Below, piece by piece: positions 50,693 to 61,714 of a DNA stretch of 64,000 nt; position 1 is the first letter of the stretch, and the number at the start of each line of letters is the position of its first letter. The stretch covers positions 2,604,001 to 2,668,000 of the forward strand of contig NZ_CP110395.1 in the NCBI RefSeq assembly GCF_029910215.1, written 5' to 3'. Below the pieces are notes generated by a model. The model was not told the DNA's origin and ran no database searches. It saw nothing but the letters and a program-made list of their open reading frames with translations. A program made the position numbers and the translations under genes. The DNA is from Paraburkholderia sp. D15. GTDB lineage: Bacteria > Pseudomonadota > Gammaproteobacteria > Burkholderiales > Burkholderiaceae.

Positions 50693-50731
50693 GGGGGGTT
50701 CCCGGGGGTGGGGGTTAACGTGGGGTTTGGG
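50693..50731 (+). promoter_or_regulatory. G-quadruplex-prone G-rich element
   Basis: Five G-tracts of 3-6 bases (50693-50698, 50704-50708, 50710-50714, 50722-50725, 50729-50731) are separated by short loops in the 249-base gap between the sugar transporter start and the LysE stop. It lies upstream of the sugar operon on the template side. Function is not shown by sequence. Confidence 0.45.
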
Positions 50732-50752
50732 TGGAGACCACCTCAATACACC

Positions 50753-52596
<1,844 letters not shown>

Positions 52597-53019
52597 TTAC
52601 TTGCTGTCAGGCAGCACGGCGATCAGATCGACTTCGAATTTCACATCAGGCTTGAACAGCGATTCGACGCCGATCAACGTGCTTGCCGGCGGGTTGTCCG
52701 GGTCGATGATCAGACTGCGGGCATCGCGAATGACCGGCAGATGCTCGGTCTTGAGATCGCATACATAGATGGCGATCCGCACCAGATGACGCGGTTCGAT
52801 GCCTGCATGCGCCATGGTGCGCTTCAGATTCTCGAACACCTGAACCACCTGGGCGCGGAAATCGGGCGGCTGGACCTGCCCATCGTCGTTGAAGGGAACA
52901 TGCCCCGACAGATAGACCTGTCGGCCCTTCTCCACGACGACACCATCGGGAACACCGGGAATCCTTGCGGATTCGGGCGTTGCATAAATACGGGTAAGAA
53001 GGTTACCGGATGCAGACAT
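52597..53019 (-). CDS. RidA/YjgF-family protein
   Basis: A 140-residue Rid-family protein, probably an enamine/imine deaminase or related acid-base enzyme. Blocks are VVVEKGRQVYLSGHVPFNDD, FRAQVVQVFENLKRTMAHAG, HLVRIAIYVCDL and PASTLIGVESLFKPDVKFEV. The Arg that binds the substrate carboxylate in canonical RidA (usually in an R-A-x-V/F block) is replaced around STLIGVESL, so this may belong to a Rid subgroup with another activity. It is divergent from the LysR gene across an AT-rich gap. Confidence 0.9.
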   Translation of the reverse strand: MSASGNLLTRIYATPESARIPGVPDGVVVEKGRQVYLSGHVPFNDDGQVQPPDFRAQVVQVFENLKRTMAHAGIEPRHLVRIAIYVCDLKTEHLPVIRDARSLIIDPDNPPASTLIGVESLFKPDVKFEVDLIAVLPDSK

Positions 53020-53315
53020 AAATTATCCATTAACAGTAAATAACAAGCGACGAAAGACACGCGCACCACGAATTGATCGACACGCCTGATTCGCGGCGGA
53101 TCGAAAATTCGATAAAAATCAACCAGCGCCCGTGGCCTTCATTTTAAAGACTTCAATGCCGCCCAGACGCTCCAGATTTGAGCTTCCGTTTTTTCAAAAA
53201 TGAGACGGCAAGATTAATATCGTCCACACAATCGTTCTTTATTTTTCAAACCATTGACTTATTCCCGCATAGCCTCAAAATTGAGACTCTGGCTTTTAAA
53301 AAACGGGACGGCCGC
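53020..53315. other. AT-rich divergent control region of the RidA-family and LysR genes
   Basis: 296 bases, visibly more AT-rich than the rest of the window, containing runs such as GAAAATTCGATAAAAATCAA. LysR regulators usually bind such divergent regions. An open frame from TTG 53178 joins the LysR gene in frame but lacks a Shine-Dalgarno and does not look coding. Confidence 0.5.
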
Positions 53316-54227
53316 GTGGGCAACATCGATGACATGTATCTCTTCAAAACGATCGCGGAAAGCGGCAGTTTCAGCGTGGCCAGCCGCCACCTGTGCGTTC
53401 CGAAATCGACGCTTGCGCGACGTCTCGCCGCCCTGGAGGAAAGTCTGGGTCTTGCCCTGTTCAACAAAACGGGCCGCGAATTGCAATTGACCAATTTCGG
53501 ACATGAATGTCTGAATCATTGTCAAAAAATCGCCAAAGAAGCGGACGAAATATTTTTTCTCGCCGAAAAACACAAAACCGTACCGGATGGCTTTTTACAT
53601 ATCATATTTCCACCGCTACTCGGCGAGCAGGTGGCCGAAGATGTCGCATTGGCATTCACACTGAACAATCCGGGAATCAGAATTCACATCGACACGGACA
53701 CCACCGTTCTCGACCCGCGCGTCGACTCGGCGGACATCATCATTCACGTCGCCTTCGACCCATTGCCGGATCTGAATATCGTCGCCAGAAAAATCGCGGA
53801 AGCGCCTTACGCACTCGTCGCGAATCCCGAGATTTTCGGATCGTCCGCGCCACCCGCATCGCCAGCGGAGTTACGGAACTGGCCATGCCTCGCGTTCGGA
53901 CAGAAGCAGCCGCGTGCCAGCTGGCAGGTGCAGGACGGCACCCGTTCGTTGAATCTGGAGTTCACGCCACGGCTCTCCACCACGCATCTACCCACGCTGC
54001 GTCGGGCCGCGCTCAAGGGACTCGGTATTGCCGCGCTGCCGGCGCTGGCGTGTGTCGACGATATTTCGGCCGGCAGACTCATACGCGTGCTACCTGACTG
54101 GACGACGGCCCCTGGAATCATTCATGCGATCTACCCAAGCGGGAAATCCCTCACCACGGCCGCGAGAAAAGCGCTGGAAATGTTTGTCGAGCAGATCAGG
54201 CGGCACGTCGAGTCATTTACTTTTTGA
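53316..54227 (+). CDS. LysR-family transcriptional regulator
   Basis: A 303-residue regulator. I place the start at GTG 53316-53318 (VGNIDDMYLFKTIAESGSFS); an ATG at 53334 is possible. The winged helix-turn-helix lies at about 8-65 (SVASRHLCVPKSTLARRLAA, LEESLGLALFNKTGRELQLT). The effector domain follows (about 90-295: DPRVDSADIIIHVAFDPLPD, YALVANPEIF, RRAALKGLGIAALPALACVD). The Asp/Leu-type opening is that of the AaeR/DsdC-like group acting on nearby genes. It likely controls the divergent Rid gene and perhaps the halogenase-LysE pair. Confidence 0.9.
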   Translation: MGNIDDMYLFKTIAESGSFSVASRHLCVPKSTLARRLAALEESLGLALFNKTGRELQLTNFGHECLNHCQKIAKEADEIFFLAEKHKTVPDGFLHIIFPPLLGEQVAEDVALAFTLNNPGIRIHIDTDTTVLDPRVDSADIIIHVAFDPLPDLNIVARKIAEAPYALVANPEIFGSSAPPASPAELRNWPCLAFGQKQPRASWQVQDGTRSLNLEFTPRLSTTHLPTLRRAALKGLGIAALPALACVDDISAGRLIRVLPDWTTAPGIIHAIYPSGKSLTTAARKALEMFVEQIRRHVESFTF

Positions 54228-54269
54228 AGCGTGAACATCCGGCGCCGCGCTCGCTGCGCCCTGCCCGAT

Positions 54270-55388
54270 TCACTTCGATCCTGTATCGACGAACACGGCG
54301 TCGCGTTTGCCGGCGTGGTAGCGATAAATAGTGATCACCTGATCGCGTAGATCGCCGTAACGGTCGAATGCAATGCGTCCTGTTGCGCCATCCAGGGACT
54401 CCGTCGGCAAGGTCTGCAAAATGCGTGCGGCCTGCGTGGAATTCGCGTGTGTCATCGCGTCGGCAATCAGGTAAATCGCGTCATAGGCATAGGGTGCGAA
54501 GCCGCTCGAACCCGTACCGAACGCCTGGATGAAGTGACGCTCGAATGCCGCGCCGCGCTCGCCATGGCGATAGTCGACACCGGCGGTCGAACAGATCAGA
54601 CCATCGGCCCCACGGCCGACGAGACTCGCGAGCGCGTCGTCGCACAGACCATCGCCACCCAGAAGCATCGCATGCAGGCCGAGTTGATGCGCCTGCCGCG
54701 CGAACAGGACACCCGTGTTGATGTAACCGCTAAACAGGATCGCGTCCGGCCGCGCGGATTTCAACGTGGTCAGCAGCGCACGAAAGTCCATCGCATACGC
54801 GCTGACCGCCTCGTGCCGAAACACCGTGATGCCGTTCTCCCGTGCGGTCTGCTCGAACGCCGACGCCAGACTCTTGCCGTACTCGCTCTGATCGTCGACC
54901 AGCACGACGCTTCGCACGTGCAACGTGTGCGCCGCGTATTTCGCGAGCACCGCGCCTTGACTCGCATCGGTGGGGACGAGGCGGAACGCCGTCGCGAAAC
55001 CCTGGTGGGTATAGACCGGACTCGTCGCGCCAGGCGAAAGCTGCGCGATGCCCGCATGACTGTAGATGCGCGATGCCGGCACCGAGGTGCCCGACGTCAT
55101 ATGGCCGACCACGGCGACCACGCGATCGTCGACGAACGACTGCGCGACCAGGGTTGCCGTGCGCGGATCGCCCGCGTCGTCACGCGACTCGAGAACAAGC
55201 TGTACGGGCTGGCCGTTCACGCGCACCGGCTTCGCATTGAGTTCGGCGATGGCAAGCTGCGCGCCTGCTTCGGTTGCCTTGCCGTACTGTGCAAGAGGTC
55301 CGGTCAACGGCGCCGCGAAACCGATCTTCACGACTTCGCTGGTCGCCGCGCGGCAATCGGCGGCGACCAGCAGCAAGATCGCTATCAA
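54270..55388 (-). CDS. branched-chain amino-acid-type ABC binding protein, start unclear
   Basis: A 372-residue PBP type 1 binding protein of the LivJ group: KIGFAAPLTGPLAQYGKATE, GHMTSGTSVPASRIYSHAGI, LVDDQSEYGKSLASAFEQTA, AILFSGYINTGVLFARQAHQ, FAPYAYDAIYLIADAM. The export signal is odd. In frame before the TTG (55386-55388) the codons still read as a signal peptide (NVARRTRRSFFWLIAILLLV), yet there is no ATG, GTG or TTG before that basic part. Translation from the TTG would leave a hydrophobic stretch without its positive N-terminus. No permease or ATPase gene adjoins. It may be an orphan or a gene losing its start. Confidence 0.75.
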   Translation of the reverse strand: MIAILLLVAADCRAATSEVVKIGFAAPLTGPLAQYGKATEAGAQLAIAELNAKPVRVNGQPVQLVLESRDDAGDPRTATLVAQSFVDDRVVAVVGHMTSGTSVPASRIYSHAGIAQLSPGATSPVYTHQGFATAFRLVPTDASQGAVLAKYAAHTLHVRSVVLVDDQSEYGKSLASAFEQTARENGITVFRHEAVSAYAMDFRALLTTLKSARPDAILFSGYINTGVLFARQAHQLGLHAMLLGGDGLCDDALASLVGRGADGLICSTAGVDYRHGERGAAFERHFIQAFGTGSSGFAPYAYDAIYLIADAMTHANSTQAARILQTLPTESLDGATGRIAFDRYGDLRDQVITIYRYHAGKRDAVFVDTGSK

Positions 55389-55597
55389 CCAGAAAAAAGA
55401 CCGGCGCGTGCGTCTGGCGACATTCAGCGAATCGTCGCAACGACGACAGATACGACGACCCTGTGTTGTCGTGACGGCCGATGGCGGCCCGGTGAAGATT
55501 CGCTGAATAGTTCACTCCGTCGGAGAGGGACGCCCGATAAAACACCTGGCGCCGGTCATAAAATCAGGCAGTCATATCAGTCATGAAAGCACGCCGC

Positions 55598-56659
55598 CTA
55601 GAACCAGTGGCGCAGACCGACCGCATACTCCGCCTGGTTGTTCGAATCCGGCAGTTCGACTCGCGCCGCGCCTGAGGTGTGGTTGTAATCGAACTGCGCA
55701 TACACGCTGGTACGTTTGGAGAGAAAGTACTCCGCTTCCGACACCGCCGTCCAGCGCACCCCATTGTTGCCGGCGATCTTCATCGTATCGCGCATGTCAT
55801 CGTAGTAATACGCCTCGCGCAGTAGAACGGTCGGCGCGATCTGCCATGACACGCCGGCAAAAGCGCCTTGATCCCGCCGCGTGACGTTCGCGGTACCGTA
55901 GGGCGCACCCGCAATGTTCAACTGCGAGTCGGCGATGCCCGCGCTATCGTGATTGTTCTGATAGCCCACGTAGAACGTCGCATCGCTGTACTTGTACGAC
56001 GCCGCCGCACCGACAATCTGCTGCATTCCGCCGACGCCGAGTGCTTTCGTCTGTTGATACACCGTCGTGAGCGCGACCGGCCCTTGCGTGTAGTTCAACG
56101 AGACGCCCCATTGCGAACCGCGTGCGATGCTTCCCGCGACACCGCCGACGCCATACCCCAGTGTGGCGGTGAAAGGGCCCACCGTTTTCGAATAACTCAC
56201 CGAACTCGGCTTGCGAAACGTGTCGGTTCCGAACCACCACGACGTATCGTAGTAATCGCCGACGGTCAACGGATCGAGCGAACCCATTGCCAGATAGAAC
56301 GGCGTGTCCTGATTGCCAAGCGTCAGCGACCCGAAGCCGCCCTTCAGCCCGACGATCGCCATGCGGTCGAACAGCGTGTTCGCCGCGGACATCGTGCCGT
56401 CCTGCAGATTGAAGCCGCTTTCGAGCTGGAAGAACGCGGTGTTGCCGCCGCCGAGATCTTCGTTGCCGATCAGACCAAAGCGACTGTGGTTGATCGCGCC
56501 GTTGCTCATGAACAAAGCGTTTTTTCCCTGCGCGTCGGCGTGCGTCTGATACACGAGGCTGGCATCGGCGAGGCCCTACAGCGTGACTGAAGACTGCGCG
56601 CAGACAAGTGGACTGCAAAGCGCCGCGGCGCACGTCAGCGCGAATTGACGGTACGACAT
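55598..56659 (-). pseudogene. Gram-negative porin interrupted by an in-frame TAG
   Basis: A Burkholderia-type general porin. The ATG 56657-56659 after CAGGAGATTCAACT begins a signal peptide (MSYRQFALTCAAALCSPLVC). Codon 28 is TAG (56576-56578), exactly where porins read SVTLYGLAD, so TAC or TAT has become TAG. Downstream the frame is intact for 326 codons: QSSVTL-stop-GLADASLVYQ, then SRFGLIGNEDLGGGNTAFFQ, QWGVSLNYTQGPVALTTVYQ and the terminal AEYAVGLRHWF with final Phe. The remainder (ATG-like start at 56554) has no signal. A single change would restore it, so this is a very recent loss or a sequencing error. Confidence 0.92.
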
Positions 56660-56872
56660 AGTTGAATCTCCTGTTGCCTGAAAGCGCGCCGATTCCTGCG
56701 AACCGACGCATCATTGATGAAGTTTTTTATGGCGTGAAGGATCACGACGCGGCATCGCGATTGGCGAGTCGCTTCGCTGCTTCGTTCGGGTCGACGGCGT
56801 TGGTGTTGCTGAAGGTCAAGCATCCGACGCCGCCCAGCGGAGTGCGGAAGCCTGACTTGCGGCAGAGATGTT

Positions 56873-58654
56873 TTACTTGTGCGCGTCCGGATTGAATTCG
56901 CCGGCCACACCGCGCCCGCGCGGATCGGCGGCGGCGATCGGCGTACGGTTCACGATCTGGATTGCCTGAATGTCGCCGGAGAATGGCTGATCGGCGAGTT
57001 TGTAGCCGCGTGCCTCGATCTGCTGCGCGAGCGTGCCCGTGATCGGCATGTACGGCTCGTAGAAAATCGTATTCGGCGGCAGCAGTTGATGATGGAAGCG
57101 CATCGCCGCGACGGCATCGGGCAGCGGCATCCGGAAGTCGTACAGATTGCTGATCACCTGAAAGATCGACGTGAAGATGCGCGAACCGCCCGGCGTGCCG
57201 ATCACGAGCGCGACCTTGCCGTTCTTCGTCAGAATCGTCGGCGTCATCGAAGACAGAGGACGCTTGCCCGGTTCGATCGCGTTCGCATCGCTGCCGACCA
57301 CGCCGAACATGTTGGGCACACCCGGCTTCGACGAGAAGTCGTCCATCTCGTCGTTGAGTACGATACCCGCGCCGTCCACCACTTCACCGGAACCGAAGCC
57401 GCCGTTCAGCGTATAGGTGTTCGACACCGCGTTGCCCCACTTGTCCACCACCGAGTAATGCGTGGTCTCCGACTTCTCGGGCATCGAACGCAGCGGCAGC
57501 GCGGTGCCGAGTCCTGGCTTGACCGACTGCGTATCCGACGGCTGCGTCGGATTCACCTCGGCCGCGCGTTTTTCCAGGTACGTGTCGTCCGTCAGTTGCG
57601 CGACCGGAACCTTGTAGAAGTCTGGATCGCCGATGTATTGCGCGCGATCCGCGAAGACCCGCTTCTCGATCTCGGCCACCAGATGGATGTACTGCGGCGA
57701 ATTGAGCGTGACACCGTCGAAGTTCTGCTTCAGATCCTCCTTCATCTTCAGCAACTGCAGCAAGCCGATACCGCCCGAGCTCGGCGGCGGCGCGGTGATC
57801 ACCCGATAGCCGTTCCAGCTTCCCAGCACGGGCTGCCGCCATACCGCTTTGTACTGCGCGAGGTCTTGCTTCGTGATCAGGCCGCCGTCCTTCCGCATCT
57901 TCGCGGTGATCAGATCGGCGGTTTGTCCTGTATAGAAGCCCCGCGCGCCTTCGTTCGAAATGCGTTCGAGCACGGCCGCCAGTTCCGGTTGCCTGAAGTT
58001 CTGATCGGCTTTCAGCGAACCGAAGTACTGGTCGAAGTTGGTTCTTTTCCCGAACGCTTTCGATGCATCCGCCGCGCGCTGCGCGAGTTGTTCGTCGACG
58101 ATGAAACCATCACGGGCGTAGCGGATCGCCGGGGCAATCACCTGCGACCACTTCAACCTGCCGAAGCGCCGCTGCGCTTCCCACATTCCCTCGACCGTGC
58201 CGGGCACGCCGACCGACTTGCCGCCGACCAGACTCAGGTCATCGACCACGTTGCCGTTCCTGTCGAGATACATGTCCTTCGTCGCCGCAAGCGGCGCGCG
58301 CTCGCGGTAGTCGAGAAAGTAAGGCTTGCCGTTCACCGCGAGCGTCATGAAACCGCCGCCGCCGATATTCCCCGCTTCCGGATACGTTACCGCCAGCGTG
58401 AACGCGATCGCAACGGCGGCATCGACGGCGTTGCCCCCCATTTTCATGATCTGTTGTGCCGCCGCGGCGCTGTACTTGTCCGGCACCGCGTAGGCGGCGG
58501 CGGTCAGCAAGGCAGGCGTGCTTCGCTGCGTGCTCGCCACGGCGTCGAGCGTACCGGCAACCGCGCTGCTCAACGACAGGCAGGCCACGAGGCCGGCCCC
58601 AAGCAGACCGGCCATCGAACGGGTGTTTCCTTCCATCATCTTCTTCACTCTCAC
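56873..58654 (-). CDS. ggt: gamma-glutamyltransferase, exported
   Basis: A 593-residue Ntn-hydrolase that cleaves gamma-glutamyl bonds, such as in glutathione, in the periplasm and releases glutamate. The start is GTG 58652-58654 or an internal ATG five codons later. The signal peptide ends near SAVAG. The large-subunit blocks (MGGNAVDAAVAIAFTLAVTY, EAGNIGGGGFMTL, YRERAPLAA) and the autocleavage site KSETTHYSVVDKWGNAVSNT, whose Thr is the nucleophile, are intact. The small subunit follows with GGFGSGEVVDGAGIVLNDEM and SSMTPTI. It is divergent from a GntR gene and near a glutamate/aspartate transporter, suggesting glutamate scavenging. Confidence 0.95.
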   Translation of the reverse strand: MRVKKMMEGNTRSMAGLLGAGLVACLSLSSAVAGTLDAVASTQRSTPALLTAAAYAVPDKYSAAAAQQIMKMGGNAVDAAVAIAFTLAVTYPEAGNIGGGGFMTLAVNGKPYFLDYRERAPLAATKDMYLDRNGNVVDDLSLVGGKSVGVPGTVEGMWEAQRRFGRLKWSQVIAPAIRYARDGFIVDEQLAQRAADASKAFGKRTNFDQYFGSLKADQNFRQPELAAVLERISNEGARGFYTGQTADLITAKMRKDGGLITKQDLAQYKAVWRQPVLGSWNGYRVITAPPPSSGGIGLLQLLKMKEDLKQNFDGVTLNSPQYIHLVAEIEKRVFADRAQYIGDPDFYKVPVAQLTDDTYLEKRAAEVNPTQPSDTQSVKPGLGTALPLRSMPEKSETTHYSVVDKWGNAVSNTYTLNGGFGSGEVVDGAGIVLNDEMDDFSSKPGVPNMFGVVGSDANAIEPGKRPLSSMTPTILTKNGKVALVIGTPGGSRIFTSIFQVISNLYDFRMPLPDAVAAMRFHHQLLPPNTIFYEPYMPITGTLAQQIEARGYKLADQPFSGDIQAIQIVNRTPIAAADPRGRGVAGEFNPDAHK

Positions 58655-58965
58655 TTATCAGTAATCCGGATTATTCAAATAACAACTAGACGGGGACGGG
58701 TTCCTGGGGACGAGCCCCGTCCTACTCCCCTACCTCGCTGGTATCGCGTGCGACAACCACCTTCGTGCAGACTCCTCTTTAAAATATTAGGTCTAGACTA
58801 TAGACTATAAAAAATGATGCCAAGCGAGTAATTTCCCTGGCTATCGAAACGGCTGCCGGGTGATGCCGCCTGACGACAACGCGCCGGGCAAGGTTCGACG
58901 CGCATCCGGCGTCCAGCGGTCATGCGATACTTCACCCATTCCGTAATCGCACCTGGTTTCGACGC
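58655..58965. other. divergent control region of ggt and the GntR gene
   Basis: 311 bases with an AT-rich core at 58778-58815 that contains the palindromic candidate operator described separately. The rest is GC-rich leader without recognisable genes. Confidence 0.6.
58791..58805. promoter_or_regulatory. candidate GntR operator between ggt and gntR
   Basis: GTCTA-GACTA-TAGAC is a perfect inverted repeat of five-base arms around a five-base centre, in an AT-rich core. A copy with 11 of 15 identical bases lies upstream of gltI. GntR-family proteins usually bind short palindromes beside their own genes. Confidence 0.6.
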
Positions 58966-59700
58966 ATGCCCGACCAACTTCCCACGAGACTCGATCAGAC
59001 AATCAGCAGCCGCAGCGCCCCCGAAGCGATCGTCGAGCGCATTCTCGATGCGCTCACCTCGGGCGACCTGAAGGCCGGCGACCGGCTCCCGGATCAGACA
59101 CAACTGGCGAAGTCGTTCGGCGTCGCGCGGATGACGCTGCGCAACGCGCTCGTCGTGCTGCAGGAACTCGGGCTGGTTTCGACGGCGCGGGGTCGCCAGG
59201 GCGGCACGTTCATCGCACCGGATGTACGCGAGCGTTTGCACGACATGGGGCGCGTCACGAAGATCAGCAGCGCGGCACTGCGTAGCTTCAGCGACTGGCG
59301 GCGCGCGATATCCGGCGAGGCATGTTTTCTTGCGGCGCTTCGCGCGTCGAATGCGCAACTACGCCAGATCGAGCAGGCGGCACAGGGTTTCGTCGATACC
59401 CTTTCCGATGTCGAAGCACGGCGCTCGGCCGATGCCCGCTTTCACGTGCTGATTGCCGAAGTCACGGGGTCGCGCCACCTGATCGAACAGGAACAGGCGA
59501 TTCAGGAAGAATTCAATGTCCTTTATCAGGCGTTGCCGCCGCTCGTGCAACCCGTCGGTACGCAGTCGATGGACCACGATCCGTTGCTGCTGGCACTACG
59601 TACGCACGACCCGGATCGCGCAAGAACAGAAATGATCGAGCACATCGAGTCGACTCATGCGTGGCACTGTTCGCTGCTTCGCGTGAAGAAACTCGTCTGA
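58966..59700 (+). CDS. GntR-family regulator, FadR/FCD type
   Basis: A 244-residue regulator. A winged helix-turn-helix lies at about 15-85 (AIVERILDALTSGDLKAGDR, TQLAKSFGVARMTLRNALVV, LQELGLVSTARGRQGGTFI). An FCD-type effector domain follows (about 105-235) with the metal-ligand pattern in SADARFHVLIAEVTGSRHLI, and MDHDPLLLALRTHD and IEHIESTHAWH blocks. Its ligand may be glutamate, aspartate or a related acid, judged from the flanking ggt and glt genes and the shared operator. Confidence 0.92.
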   Translation: MPDQLPTRLDQTISSRSAPEAIVERILDALTSGDLKAGDRLPDQTQLAKSFGVARMTLRNALVVLQELGLVSTARGRQGGTFIAPDVRERLHDMGRVTKISSAALRSFSDWRRAISGEACFLAALRASNAQLRQIEQAAQGFVDTLSDVEARRSADARFHVLIAEVTGSRHLIEQEQAIQEEFNVLYQALPPLVQPVGTQSMDHDPLLLALRTHDPDRARTEMIEHIESTHAWHCSLLRVKKLV

Positions 59701-59775
59701 CCCGCCTTCCCCGCGTCCCCTAACGCGTTCACCTGTCGCTTTCCAGGGTAATCACTTACCGCCGGCTATTTTAAA

Positions 59776-59790
59776 GTCTAGTTTGTATAC
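59776..59790. promoter_or_regulatory. second candidate GntR operator upstream of gltI
   Basis: GTCTA-GTTTG-TATAC keeps the left arm and all but one base of the right arm of the GTCTA-N5-TAGAC palindrome at 58791. It lies about 185 bases upstream of the gltI start in an AT-rich stretch suited to a promoter. Confidence 0.5.
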
Positions 59791-59975
59791 GTTATATTTG
59801 CGATCCGCAATCGCAGGCGCATGCTCGGCAATACAAGGCAAGATTGCTACTGCCGCCGGATTGGCGACGCAGGTTGAATCGTCACAAGTTCGATGATGTA
59901 CTGACCATCTCACGCTCAGTATGGCTAACTTGTTTACCGCAGCAACGTACTACTCGTACCAGACAGGTGAAATGC

Positions 59976-60872
59976 ATGATGAAGAAACTGATTTTGACCG
60001 TTGCGCTACTCGGGGCGCAGGCGGTGATTGCCTCGGCGCATGCGCAGGACGCCGGCACACTGAAGAAAATCAAGGACACGGGCGTCATTTCGCTGGGTCA
60101 TCGCGAATCGTCGATCCCGTTCTCGTATTACGACGACAAGCAGAATGTCATCGGCTACTCGCAGGAATTCGCGCTGAAGGTGGTGGAAGCCGTCAAGCAG
60201 AAGCTGAACATGCCGAACCTGAAGGTGAAGCTCACGCCGGTCACGTCGCAGAACCGCATTCCGCTGGTGCAGAACGGTACCGTCGACATGGAATGCGGCT
60301 CCACCACGAATAACGCCGAGCGTCAGCAACAGGCCGCGTTCTCGAACACGATCTTCGTGATCGGCACGCGTCTGATGACCAAGAAAGACTCCGGCATCAA
60401 GGACTTCGCCGACCTGAAGGGCAAGACGGTCGTCACGACCGCCGGTACCACCTCCGAGCGCCTGCTTCGCAAGATGAACCAGGACAAGAGCATGGGCATG
60501 AACATCATCAGCGCGAAGGACCACGGCGAGTCGTTCCTGACGCTGTCCACCGGCCGCGCCGCCGCGTTCATGATGGACGACGCGCTGCTCGCGGGCGAAC
60601 GCGCCAAGTCGAACAACCCGGGCGATTTCGTGATTGTCGGCGCACCGCAATCGCACGAAGCGTACGGCTGCATGATCCGCAAGAACGATCCGGAATTCAA
60701 GAAGGTCGTGGACGACGCGATTGCCAAGGTCGAAACCTCGGGCGAAGCGGACGCGATCTACAAGAAGTGGTTCGAATCGCCGATTCCGCCGAAGGGCCTG
60801 AACCTGAACTTCCCGGAAAGCGATGACATGAAGGCGCTCTTCAAGAGCCCGAATGACAAGGCTATCGACTAA
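59976..60872 (+). CDS. gltI: glutamate/aspartate ABC transporter binding protein
   Basis: A 298-residue periplasmic binding protein. The ATG 59976-59978 (an adjacent ATG follows) comes after CAGGTGAA. The signal peptide ends at ASAHA/QD. Family 3 solute-binding blocks are intact: GTLKKIKDTGVISLGHRESS, IPFSYYDDKQNVIGYSQEFA, NGTVDMECGSTTNNAERQQQ, VVTTAGTTSERLLRK and AAAFMMDDALLAGER. It delivers L-glutamate or L-aspartate to GltJK. First gene of gltIJKL. Confidence 0.95.
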   Translation: MMKKLILTVALLGAQAVIASAHAQDAGTLKKIKDTGVISLGHRESSIPFSYYDDKQNVIGYSQEFALKVVEAVKQKLNMPNLKVKLTPVTSQNRIPLVQNGTVDMECGSTTNNAERQQQAAFSNTIFVIGTRLMTKKDSGIKDFADLKGKTVVTTAGTTSERLLRKMNQDKSMGMNIISAKDHGESFLTLSTGRAAAFMMDDALLAGERAKSNNPGDFVIVGAPQSHEAYGCMIRKNDPEFKKVVDDAIAKVETSGEADAIYKKWFESPIPPKGLNLNFPESDDMKALFKSPNDKAID

Positions 60873-60973
60873 ATCCGGGCGGTTTTTCTGAAACGCTGCA
60901 AGGAACGGAAGGGGCGCGTGCTTCTTCCGCTTTTTTTTGCCGGTTTTTGCTGGTTTTTGCTGGAGTCCTGGTC

Positions 60974-61714
60974 ATGTCATATCACTGGAACTGGGGCATT
61001 CTGCTCAGCCCCGTCTCCACCGGCGAGCCGACCACCTATCTGGGCTGGCTGCTGTCGGGCTTCTGGGTGACGATTACCGTGTCGCTGTCGGCATGGGTGA
61101 TCGCGCTGATCGTCGGTTCGATTTTTGGCGTGTTGCGCACGGTGCCGAATAAATGGGCGTCGGGCGCGGGCACGGTGTACGTCGCGGTGTTCCGCAACAT
61201 CCCGCTGATCGTGCAGTTCTTCATCTGGTATCTGGTGATTCCGGAGCTGCTGCCCGTTTCCATCGGCAACTGGTTCAAGCAGTTGCCGCCGGGCGCGCAG
61301 TTCTTCTCGTCGTCGATCCTGTGTCTGGGGCTCTTCACCGCCGCGCGCGTGTGCGAGCAGGTGCGCTCGGGCATCAACGCGTTGCCGAAGGGCCAGCGCG
61401 CGGCCGGTCTCGCGATGGGCTTCACGCAGTGGCAGACGTATCGCTACGTGCTGCTGCCGGTCGCCTACCGGATCATCGTGCCGCCGCTCACGTCGGAGTT
61501 CCTGAACATCTTCAAGAACTCGGCGGTCGCCTCGACGATCGGTCTGCTGGATCTGTCCGCGCAGGCGCGTCAGCTGGTCGACTACACGTCGCAGACGTAC
61601 GAGTCGTTCATCGCGGTCACGCTCGCCTATGTGCTGATCAATCTGGTCGTGATGCAACTGATGCGCTGGGTCGAAGCGAAAACCCGGTTGCCCGGCTATA
61701 TCGGAGGCAAGTAA
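60974..61714 (+). CDS. gltJ: glutamate/aspartate ABC transporter permease GltJ
   Basis: A 246-residue permease. The ATG 60974-60976 follows TGGAGTCCTGG; an upstream TTG frame is not needed. It opens [19 protein letters not shown] as GltJ proteins do, and has about five helices and the EAA-type loop [20 protein letters not shown]. Its stop shares a base with the gltK start (TAATG). Confidence 0.95.
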   Translation: MSYHWNWGILLSPVSTGEPTTYLGWLLSGFWVTITVSLSAWVIALIVGSIFGVLRTVPNKWASGAGTVYVAVFRNIPLIVQFFIWYLVIPELLPVSIGNWFKQLPPGAQFFSSSILCLGLFTAARVCEQVRSGINALPKGQRAAGLAMGFTQWQTYRYVLLPVAYRIIVPPLTSEFLNIFKNSAVASTIGLLDLSAQARQLVDYTSQTYESFIAVTLAYVLINLVVMQLMRWVEAKTRLPGYIGGK

